From assembly GCA_937916415.1 (NCBI GenBank), contig CALGGH010000207.1, positions 1 to 15,216 of the forward strand: a stretch of 15,216 bases of DNA, given 5' to 3'. Position numbers and translations under genes: made by a program. Source of the stretch: an uncultured Lachnospiraceae bacterium (lineage in GTDB: Bacteria; Bacillota; Clostridia; Lachnospirales; Lachnospiraceae). Positions 1 through 5,357 of the stretch are shown here, piece by piece. The notes under the pieces are model-generated. The model was not told the DNA's origin, ran no database searches, and was given only the letters and a program-made list of their open reading frames with translations. The first letter of the stretch is position 1, and the number at the start of each line of letters is the position of its first letter.

Positions 1-27
1 GATCAAGGGGACGGAGTCAGAGGGTCA
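1..27 (+). repeat. REP-like palindromic unit, left copy, cut by window edge
   Basis: This unit has the 13-nt loop found in the other copies, starting GGGGACGG (7-19), followed by a right arm GAGGGTCA (20-27). The visible left arm, GATCAA (1-6), does not pair with that right arm. It matches the arm of the copies at 292-349 instead, so this copy looks like a hybrid or a decayed unit. It lies in the opposite orientation to the copies downstream of rqcP. The window starts inside it, as expected when a short-read assembly breaks at a multicopy repeat. Confidence 0.7.
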
Positions 28-44
28 TTTTATAGGAGAGGAAT

Positions 45-284
45 ATGAGACTCGATAAATTTTTAAAGGTTTCCAGGCTGATTAAGCGCCGCACCGTCGC
101 AAACGAAGCATGCGATGCTGGACGCGTGTACATCAATGACAGGCCCGCCAAGGCTTCCGCGAATGTCAAGGTCGGGGACCGCATCACCATAGAATTCGGC
201 AATAAGGAAGTCAAGGTTGAAGTGCTAAACGTCGCCGATACGGTTAAGAAGGAGGAGGCGGCTGACCTCTATAAGTATATTTAA
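45..284 (+). CDS. rqcP: S4-domain RNA-binding protein RqcP (YabO family)
   Basis: A 79-residue protein that is almost entirely one S4 RNA-binding domain. It opens with RLDKFLKVSRLIKRRTVA and continues with the typical GRVYINDRPAK and VKVGD segments, then a short charged tail. In Bacillus subtilis the RqcP family binds stalled 50S subunits with RqcH and supports C-terminal alanine tailing in ribosome quality control; that role is transferred here by family membership. The length is close to the family's usual 80-90 residues. The start is fixed by AGGAG at 34-38, six bases before the ATG. In spore formers this gene normally heads a block with yabP, yabQ and divIC. Here the next gene is directly the DivIC-like one. 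Palindromic repeats flank the gene on both sides. Confidence 0.9.
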   Translation: MRLDKFLKVSRLIKRRTVANEACDAGRVYINDRPAKASANVKVGDRITIEFGNKEVKVEVLNVADTVKKEEAADLYKYI

Positions 285-291
285 GCATATC

Positions 292-318
292 TGATCAAAA
301 GAACCGTCCCCTTGATCA
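292..318 (-). repeat. REP-like palindromic unit (first of tandem pair)
   Basis: A 27-bp unit with perfect 7-bp arms, TGATCAA (292-298) and TTGATCA (312-318), around a 13-nt loop (299-311). On the minus strand the loop reads GGGGACGGTTCTT. It is identical to the unit at 323-349 and in opposite orientation to the copy at 1-27. It sits just after the rqcP stop codon. Confidence 0.85.
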
Positions 319-322
319 AAAA

Positions 323-349
323 TGATCAAAAGAACCGTCCCCTTGATCA
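323..349 (-). repeat. REP-like palindromic unit (second of tandem pair)
   Basis: An exact repeat of the 27-bp unit at 292-318, with a 31-bp period and a 4-base AAAA linker. The arms are TGATCAA (323-329) and TTGATCA (343-349). No conventional terminator is seen after rqcP, so the pair may influence the 3' end of its transcript, but the stems are AT-rich and short. Confidence 0.85.
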
Positions 350-378
350 GATTAGGTTAAAATATTTGCAGTTTTTTC

Positions 379-408
379 TTGACGGTTTACATAGTTCTAT
401 AATAGAAT
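379..408 (+). promoter_or_regulatory. Sigma-A type promoter for the divIC-like gene
   Basis: A -35 box TTGACG (379-384), an 18-base spacer and a -10 box TAGAAT (403-408). The gene starts at 443 behind a GGGGGA ribosome binding site (428-433), leaving a leader of about 28 bases. A TATAAT-like string at 398-403 is too close to the -35 box to be used with it. Confidence 0.55.
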
Positions 409-442
409 AATTTTATGTAAACACTATGGGGGATTATTTTCG

Positions 443-751
443 ATGGCAAGGCAGCAGGCCGCGCACCGTAGAAAAGCTAATAACAGGGCATCCGTGATAA
501 TGATCGTGGCTGTTGTTCTGATGATCACCATTGTCGTCATGGTCAAATGTGCCGAGCTCGATGCCAAGGCTGCCGAGTATGATGCGATCGAGAAACAGCT
601 GGAGGATCAGATAGCCGAGCAGGAGGCCAGGACCGAGGAACTCGTTGAATACGAAAAGTACACCCAGACGATGAAGTACATTGAGGACGTAGCCAAAAGC
701 AAGCTGGGCCTCGTGTACGAGGGTGAGATAATTTTCAGACAGGAAAACTAA
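443..751 (+). CDS. DivIC/FtsB-like septum formation initiator
   Basis: A 102-residue bitopic membrane protein. It has a basic cytoplasmic tail (1-16), one transmembrane helix (about 17-34, rich in I, V and M), a charged coiled coil (about 36-72) and the conserved end DVAKSKLGLVYEGEIIF (82-98). This is the standard build of DivIC/FtsB proteins, which join FtsL and DivIB/FtsQ in the division complex and help activate septal wall synthesis. The gene lies between rqcP and tilS, where divIC lies in Firmicutes. It has its own promoter, and its stop codon lies in the stem of a terminator, so it is probably monocistronic. DivIC versus FtsB naming cannot be settled from sequence alone. Confidence 0.85.
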   Translation: MARQQAAHRRKANNRASVIMIVAVVLMITIVVMVKCAELDAKAAEYDAIEKQLEDQIAEQEARTEELVEYEKYTQTMKYIEDVAKSKLGLVYEGEIIFRQEN

Positions 752-778
752 ACCGGAGCCGTATTTGCTCCGGTTTAT
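750..778 (+). terminator. Intrinsic terminator overlapping the divIC stop codon
   Basis: A perfect 10-bp stem, AAACCGGAGC (750-759) with GCTCCGGTTT (767-776), a 7-nt loop and a short T-rich run after it. The stem begins inside the TAA stop codon (749-751) of the DivIC-like gene. Confidence 0.8.
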
Positions 779-890
779 TCGTTCGCGGAGACGACGACGT
801 GAAATGCCTGCAATCCGAAGATGCCTCGCGGGATGGCTCACTGGCGGGCAGGAAGCTTTGGCTACGCATTGCCCGATTGAATCCCAAATC

Positions 891-2534
891 ATGACTGACG
901 CATACGAAATCTTATGTAAACATATAGGCAAGCACTCCCTGATCGGACCGGGGGAAGCGGTGCTGGCGGCTGTCAGCGGCGGCGCTGATTCAATGTGCAT
1001 GCTGCTTTTGCTGGAGAGATATGCCACCGAGCACGGGATAAGGCTGGGAGTCGTGACCGTTGATCACGGATTCAGACCCGAGGCCCGCGACGAAGCGGCC
1101 TATGTCAGGGACTTTTGCGCGGTCAGGTCCATTCCTTTTTATTTAAAAGAAATAAAACCGGGCGAGATCGCGCCCACGGAGGAGGCAGCCCGCATCAGGC
1201 GCTATGAGCTGATCCGGGAGACTGCCGCCGAGGGCGGATATGCCAGGGTCGCCCTCGCCCACAACGCGAATGACAGGGCGGAGACCATGCTTTTTAACCT
1301 TTTTCGCGGAAGCGGGATCAGGGGACTGGGGTCGATCAGTCCCAAGCGGGATATCTACGTAAGGCCGATCCTGCCGCTGGAGAGGACTCAGGTCGAGGCC
1401 TTCCTGCGGGAGAATGGCGTGGCCTGGCACACGGATGCCACGAACCTGGAGGACGCTTACAGCCGGAACAGGATCAGGCATCACGTAATCCCCGAGGCCC
1501 GCGGGATCAATGACGGCGTGCTGCGGCACATGTATGAGACTGCGGACGTGCTGGGCGAGATCGCCGATCACCTGCAAAAGGAAGCGGCCCGGGCACTGGA
1601 GACGGCTAAATACGCAGACCCGGCGACAGGCCTAAGCACGGAACCGTCGGCCGGCCTAAGCGCAGAACCGGCGGCATTATCCGAGCACATGCCTTCAGAA
1701 GCCGTCATCTGCATAAAGCTGCCCGAATACGCTGCACAGGACCGCGTGGTGCGCATGGAGATGCTCAGGCTCATCCTGACGGATCTGACGCCGCATTTAA
1801 AAGACGTAACTTCGGCGCACTTACGGGCAGTCGACGCATTGAAGGATGCGAGGACCGGAGCGTCCGTAAACCTGCCTTATGATATCGTGGCCTGCAGGGA
1901 ATACGATCATCTGTGCATAATGGTCAATCCCGCTGATAAAAAATGCAGCGGGAAATCAAATGATTTTTCGCCGGAGGCCAAAGCATCCGAAATAAAGCCC
2001 TCCGGAGCCAAAGCATCCGAAACAAAGCCCCCCGGAGCTGCAGCATCCGAAAAGGAGTCATCCGAAGTCAAAGCCCCCTCCACCGGCACTCCTGTGATCA
2101 ACGTCGACCCGACGGGCATGGTCCCAGGCGGGGAAGCGCTGATCGTGGATCTGCCGGACTCATCCGGCCGGATGAAATTTGAACTGATACAAATGCCCGC
2201 CGGCGTGGAACCTTCGGAATATGGCAAAAAATATAACGAATATACTAAATGTTTTGATTATGGTAAAATATACGGTATGTTGACGATCAGGCCCGCTAAG
2301 GACGGTGACCGGATCACCATAGATGCGCAGGGACACGCCAAGACGCTGAACCGTTACATGATCGACGCCAAGGTGCCGAGGCGGATGCGTGAGCGGATCC
2401 CCGTGCTCTTCGACGGGCGCGAGGCCATGTGGGTGACCGGATACAGGGACTCCGGCGCCTTTCGCCTGGACGGCTCCACGGAGCTGATCCTGCGCGTGAC
2501 CTACGCGGCCGCGGTCGCAATTGAAACGAAATAA
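891..2534 (+). CDS. tilS: tRNA(Ile)-lysidine synthetase TilS
   Basis: TilS attaches lysine to C34 of the CAU-anticodon isoleucine tRNA, using ATP, so that it reads AUA codons. This genome uses ATA often. The N-terminal PP-loop ATPase shows SGGADSMCMLLLL from residue 29, then VDHGFRPEA and AHNANDRAETMLFNLFRGSG, all TilS hallmarks. The reading frame is open back to 765, but that part lies on a terminator and encodes an Arg-rich stretch, so I place the start at ATG 891, giving 547 residues. No clear ribosome binding site precedes it. The protein is longer than usual (about 450-480) because of two repetitive linkers, at residues 247-262 (two 24-bp repeats) and about 361-398 (30-bp repeats). The C-terminal domain follows (VPRRMRERIPVLFDG). 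Hpt and ftsH follow as an operon. Confidence 0.93.
   Translation: MTDAYEILCKHIGKHSLIGPGEAVLAAVSGGADSMCMLLLLERYATEHGIRLGVVTVDHGFRPEARDEAAYVRDFCAVRSIPFYLKEIKPGEIAPTEEAARIRRYELIRETAAEGGYARVALAHNANDRAETMLFNLFRGSGIRGLGSISPKRDIYVRPILPLERTQVEAFLRENGVAWHTDATNLEDAYSRNRIRHHVIPEARGINDGVLRHMYETADVLGEIADHLQKEAARALETAKYADPATGLSTEPSAGLSAEPAALSEHMPSEAVICIKLPEYAAQDRVVRMEMLRLILTDLTPHLKDVTSAHLRAVDALKDARTGASVNLPYDIVACREYDHLCIMVNPADKKCSGKSNDFSPEAKASEIKPSGAKASETKPPGAAASEKESSEVKAPSTGTPVINVDPTGMVPGGEALIVDLPDSSGRMKFELIQMPAGVEPSEYGKKYNEYTKCFDYGKIYGMLTIRPAKDGDRITIDAQGHAKTLNRYMIDAKVPRRMRERIPVLFDGREAMWVTGYRDSGAFRLDGSTELILRVTYAAAVAIETK
1629..1676 (+). repeat. Two 24-bp in-frame tandem repeats inside tilS
   Basis: Units at 1629-1652 and 1653-1676 each begin GGCCTAAGC and encode GLSTEPSA and GLSAEPAA. 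The length is a multiple of three, so the repeat lengthens the protein without breaking its frame. It lies after the PP-loop domain, in a region likely to be a surface linker. Confidence 0.8.
1971..2080 (+). repeat. 30-bp in-frame tandem repeats inside tilS
   Basis: About 3.7 units of 30 bp, starting at 1971, 2001, 2031 and 2061, sharing the core GCATCCGAA. They encode PEAKASEIKP, SGAKASETKP, PGAAASEKES and SEVKAP. The result is a charged, Ala/Ser/Pro-rich linker ahead of the C-terminal domain. The units have diverged, so the expansion is not very recent. Confidence 0.85.
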
Positions 2535-2560
2535 GCTTTCGCACACCCGGGAGGAACACA

Positions 2561-3085
2561 ATGGCTGAACATGTAGAGGTTATGCTTACTGAAGAAGAAG
2601 TCGACGCGCGCATACGGGAGATCGGTGAGCAGATCAGCAAGGATTACGAGGGCAAGTCCATTCATCTGATCTGCGTGCTCAAGGGAGGCAGTTTCTTCAT
2701 GACGGAGCTGGCCAAGAGGATCACGGTCCCGGTTTCGCTGGATTTCATGTCCGTGTCCAGCTATGGCGGATCCACCAAGTCCAGCGGAGAGGTCAGGATC
2801 GTCAAGGACCTGGACGAGCCCCTGGAGGGCAAAAACGTGCTGGTGGTCGAGGACATCGTCGATTCCGGACGCACGCTCAGCTATCTGCTTGAACTGCTGA
2901 GGGACAGGGGCCCCGCGGACGTGAAGCTCTGCACGCTGCTCGACAAGCCTGACAGGCGCGTAATCGACGTGAAGGTGGATTATACCTGTTTCCGGATCCC
3001 CGACGAGTTCGTGGTCGGATACGGACTGGATTACGCTCAGAGATATCGCAACCTGCCTTATATAGGCGTGGTAAAATTTGATTGA
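2561..3085 (+). CDS. hpt: Hypoxanthine-guanine phosphoribosyltransferase
   Basis: A cytoplasmic purine salvage enzyme that makes IMP or GMP from hypoxanthine or guanine and PRPP. At 174 residues it has normal length. The PRPP-binding motif VVEDIVDSGRT lies at residues 95-105, with the acidic pair E97-D98. The upstream loop LICVLKGGSFF (36-46) and the flexible-loop segment SSYGGSTKSSGEV (66-78) are present, and the C-terminal part includes IPDEFVVGYGLDYAQ. The start has a strong GGGAGG at 2549-2554. It sits 26 bases after tilS and 16 bases before ftsH, the conserved Firmicutes arrangement. The symbol hprT is also used. Confidence 0.95.
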   Translation: MAEHVEVMLTEEEVDARIREIGEQISKDYEGKSIHLICVLKGGSFFMTELAKRITVPVSLDFMSVSSYGGSTKSSGEVRIVKDLDEPLEGKNVLVVEDIVDSGRTLSYLLELLRDRGPADVKLCTLLDKPDRRVIDVKVDYTCFRIPDEFVVGYGLDYAQRYRNLPYIGVVKFD

Positions 3086-3101
3086 GGAGACTTACGGTTA
3101 A

Positions 3102-4934
3102 ATGAATCAGGAAAAGCGCAAGAATACGGGCTTTTTGGTGTATTTCGTCGTGATACTGGGATTGCTCGTGCTGACGGCATGGATAGGCAGCCGCGGTACG
3201 GCCGACGTGACCTACACCAAGGGAGACCTGATAGAGGACATAGAATCCGGCAGCGTGATATCGATCATCATCACGCCGTACAAGCAGACGCCCACCGGCG
3301 AGCTCCTGGTACACCTCAAGGCCGGCGAGACCAGGACGCTGTACGTGTCTGATACCGCTGAGGTGGAAAAGGAGCTGCGTGAGACCTACGGCCTCGATCC
3401 GCAGGTAAGGCAGGTCGAGCGGGACAACTGGTTTTTGACCTCCGTCCTGCCGGTGCTGATCGCCGTGATAGCCTGCGTGTTCTTTTTTGTAATGTTTACC
3501 GGTCAGGCAGGCATGGGTGGATCGGGCGGAGGCCGGATGATGAACTTCGGCAAGAGCCGCGCGCGCCTGGAGACCGGCGACAAGCCGATAACCTTTGCCG
3601 ACGTGGCCGGCCTCAAGGAAGAAAAGGATGACCTGGCGGAGATAGTGGATTTCCTCAAGGATCCACAGAAATACACCAGGGTCGGAGCACGCATCCCCAA
3701 GGGCGTGCTGCTCGAGGGCGCACCCGGTACCGGCAAGACCCTGCTGGCCAAGGCCATAGCGGGCGAGGCGGGAGTGCCGTTTTATTCCATTTCCGGTTCT
3801 GATTTTGTGGAAATGTTCGTCGGCGTGGGTGCATCCCGCGTGAGGGACATGTTCGAGGAAGCCAAGAGGAACTGTCCCTGCATCATTTTCATAGATGAGA
3901 TAGATGCGGTGGCCAGGCGCAGGGGCACGGGTCTCGGCGGCGGCCATGACGAAAGGGAGCAGACCCTCAACCAGCTGCTCGTCGAGATGGACGGTTTCGG
4001 GGTAAACGAGGGAATCATAGTGATGGCGGCGACCAACAGGGTGGACATCCTGGATCCCGCAATCCTGCGTCCCGGCAGGTTTGACCGCAAGATCTCCGTG
4101 TCCACGCCGGACGTGGGCGGCAGGGAGGACATACTCAAGATCCACGCGAGAAATAAGCCGCTCGGCGATGACGTAAACCTTGAGCACGTGGCTCAGACCA
4201 CGGCAGGCTTCACCGGAGCGGACCTCGAAAACCTGATGAACGAGGCAGCCATCAGCGCCGCCAGGGCCAACCGGGCCTACGTCAATCAGGAGGACGTCAC
4301 CAAATCCTTCATCAAGGTAGGGATCGGCACCGAGAAGAGGAGCCGCATCATTTCCGATAAAGAAAAGAAGATCACCGCATACCACGAGACTGGTCATGCA
4401 ATTTTGTTTCATCTCCTTCCGGACGTCGGGCCGGTGTATACGATTTCGATCATTCCCACCGGCCTCGGCGCCGCAGGCTATACCATGCCGCTGCCCGAGA
4501 AGGATGAAATGTTCATGACCAGGGGCAGGATGCTTCAGGAGATCATGGTCTCGCTGGGTGGCCGCATCGCCGAAGAGATAATCTTTGACGACGTCACCAC
4601 GGGTGCCTCCAGCGACATCAAGAAGGCCACCAAGATGGCCAGGCGCATGGTCACCAGATACGGCATGTCGCAGAACGTCGGCGTGATCAATTATGACGAT
4701 GATGATGACGAGGTGTTCATCGGCCGTGACCTGGCCCATGCCAAAAAGTATTCCGAGGAGATGCAGGGCAAGATAGACGAGGAGGTCAAGGCCATCATAG
4801 ACGACTGCTACACGCGGGCCAAGGCCATCATCGAGGACAACATGGACATACTGCATAAGTGCAGCGCACTGCTCCTTGAGAAGGAAAAGGTCACCAGGGA
4901 GGAATTCGAAGCACTTTTTGGTGAAAATGCATAA
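3102..4934 (+). CDS. ftsH: ATP-dependent zinc metalloprotease FtsH
   Basis: A membrane-anchored AAA+ protease that degrades misfolded membrane proteins and some regulators. It has 610 residues, a normal length. A first membrane helix (about 10-29) and a second one (about 111-135) flank a small extracytoplasmic domain. The AAA module shows Walker A GAPGTGKT (206-213), Walker B CIIFIDEID and the second region of homology ATNRVDILDPAILRPGRFDR. The protease domain has HETGH (H428, E429, H432); most FtsH proteins have HEAGH. Asp505 in GASSDI is the expected third zinc ligand. A short acidic run, DDDDDE, precedes the C-terminal helical part. A GAGGAG (3084-3089) overlapping the hpt stop codon is 12 bases from the ATG, slightly long. 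A strong terminator follows at 5070-5099. Confidence 0.97.
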   Translation: MNQEKRKNTGFLVYFVVILGLLVLTAWIGSRGTADVTYTKGDLIEDIESGSVISIIITPYKQTPTGELLVHLKAGETRTLYVSDTAEVEKELRETYGLDPQVRQVERDNWFLTSVLPVLIAVIACVFFFVMFTGQAGMGGSGGGRMMNFGKSRARLETGDKPITFADVAGLKEEKDDLAEIVDFLKDPQKYTRVGARIPKGVLLEGAPGTGKTLLAKAIAGEAGVPFYSISGSDFVEMFVGVGASRVRDMFEEAKRNCPCIIFIDEIDAVARRRGTGLGGGHDEREQTLNQLLVEMDGFGVNEGIIVMAATNRVDILDPAILRPGRFDRKISVSTPDVGGREDILKIHARNKPLGDDVNLEHVAQTTAGFTGADLENLMNEAAISAARANRAYVNQEDVTKSFIKVGIGTEKRSRIISDKEKKITAYHETGHAILFHLLPDVGPVYTISIIPTGLGAAGYTMPLPEKDEMFMTRGRMLQEIMVSLGGRIAEEIIFDDVTTGASSDIKKATKMARRMVTRYGMSQNVGVINYDDDDDEVFIGRDLAHAKKYSEEMQGKIDEEVKAIIDDCYTRAKAIIEDNMDILHKCSALLLEKEKVTREEFEALFGENA

Positions 4935-5069
4935 AAATAGTATGGGTTAGTTTACATATTTGTCAATTCTTTGCATTGTGGCAAAGGCATCGCGGGGATA
5001 TTATAATATGCGTAACCCCCCAATACATTTAGTTTTTGCTATACCCCATAAGAAAGAAATACCTTCTCT

Positions 5070-5099
5070 AAAAAGGACAACCGAAAGGCTGTCCTTTTT
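5070..5099 (+). terminator. Strong intrinsic terminator after ftsH
   Basis: The arms AAAAAGGACA (5070-5079) and TGTCCTTTTT (5090-5099) form a 10-bp stem. The inner part adds CC/GG pairs closing a GAAA tetraloop (5083-5086), with a single A-C mismatch between. An A-run before and a T-run after could make it work in both directions. Confidence 0.9.
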
Positions 5100-5111
5100 A
5101 CCTTTCATGGA

Positions 5112-5211
5112 ATCTTTGCAGGGTACCGTTCAAGGCATCTTTGCAGGGTACCGTTCAAGGCATCTTTGCAGGGTATCGTTCAAGGCATCTTTGCAGGGTA
5201 CCGTTCAAGGC
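5112..5211. repeat. Tandem array A: four 25-bp units
   Basis: Units begin at 5112, 5137, 5162 and 5187. Each starts ATCTTTGCAGGG and ends GTTCAAGGC around a central GGTACC; the third unit has GGTATC instead. Otherwise the copies are identical, so the array is recent or under constraint. A period of 25 is not a multiple of three, which argues against coding. At each junction CAAGG-CAT-CTTTG can form a small hairpin with a G-T wobble. Confidence 0.9.
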
Positions 5212-5214
5212 ATC

Positions 5215-5292
5215 TTTCGGGGCATACGCCGAAATAGGTACCTTTCGGGGCATACGCCGAAATAGGTATCTTTCGGGGCATACGCCGAAATA
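5215..5292. repeat. Tandem array B: three 28-bp units next to the promoter
   Basis: Units begin at 5215, 5243 and 5271; the last is cut short at 5292 by the -35 box. Each carries the inverted arms TTTCGG and CCGAAA around GGCATACG, followed by AATAGGTACC or AATAGGTATC. The GGTACC/GGTATC box and an ATCTTT-like start are shared with array A, from which it continues with only three bases between. Confidence 0.9.
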
Positions 5293-5322
5293 TTGACTGA
5301 TTCCCATGTATTAAAGTATAAT
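5293..5322 (+). promoter_or_regulatory. Sigma-A type promoter of the chemoreceptor operon
   Basis: A -35 box TTGACT (5293-5298), an 18-base spacer and a perfect -10 box TATAAT (5317-5322). It lies about 35 bases before the start codon and directly abuts the last unit of tandem array B. Confidence 0.8.
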
Positions 5323-5357
5323 ATTGGATGGTATTCTATTTTTGGGAGGGAGTTACC

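Larger units (their letters stand above)
4935..5357. other. 423-bp non-coding region between ftsH and the chemoreceptor gene
   Basis: No supported gene lies here. The region contains an AT-rich stretch with a 12-bp palindrome around a TATAAT (4998-5009), the ftsH terminator, two adjacent tandem repeat arrays and the promoter of the chemoreceptor operon. An open frame at 4960-5265 crosses the terminator and the repeats and has no ribosome binding site. Confidence 0.7.

Noticed and set aside
765..890. N-terminal extension of TilS by 42 residues
   Set aside because: It begins inside the divIC terminator, is Arg-rich and low in similarity to any TilS start, and the family normally begins 15-30 residues before the SGGxDS motif.
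2877..4856. Long minus-strand open frame of 659 codons opposite hpt and ftsH
   Set aside because: It is a shadow of ftsH, whose motifs are fully intact on the plus strand. The minus-strand translation resembles no family I recognise.
4998..5009. Perfect 12-bp palindrome containing TATAAT, considered as promoter of a small RNA
   Set aside because: No -35 box lies at a suitable distance. A transcript from here would meet the terminator at 5070-5099 within about 90 bases, which is possible but unsupported.
4960..5265. Open frame of 101 codons between ftsH and the chemoreceptor gene
   Set aside because: It has no ribosome binding site, runs through a strong terminator, and its second half is translated 25-bp repeats whose period is not a multiple of three.
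5112..5292. CRISPR array
   Set aside because: The 25- and 28-bp units are contiguous with no unique spacers between them, and no cas genes are in the window.
5328..5357. Earlier in-frame ATG for the chemoreceptor
   Set aside because: It lies only 6 bases after the -10 box and has no ribosome binding site; ATG 5358 has a strong GGGAGGGAG.
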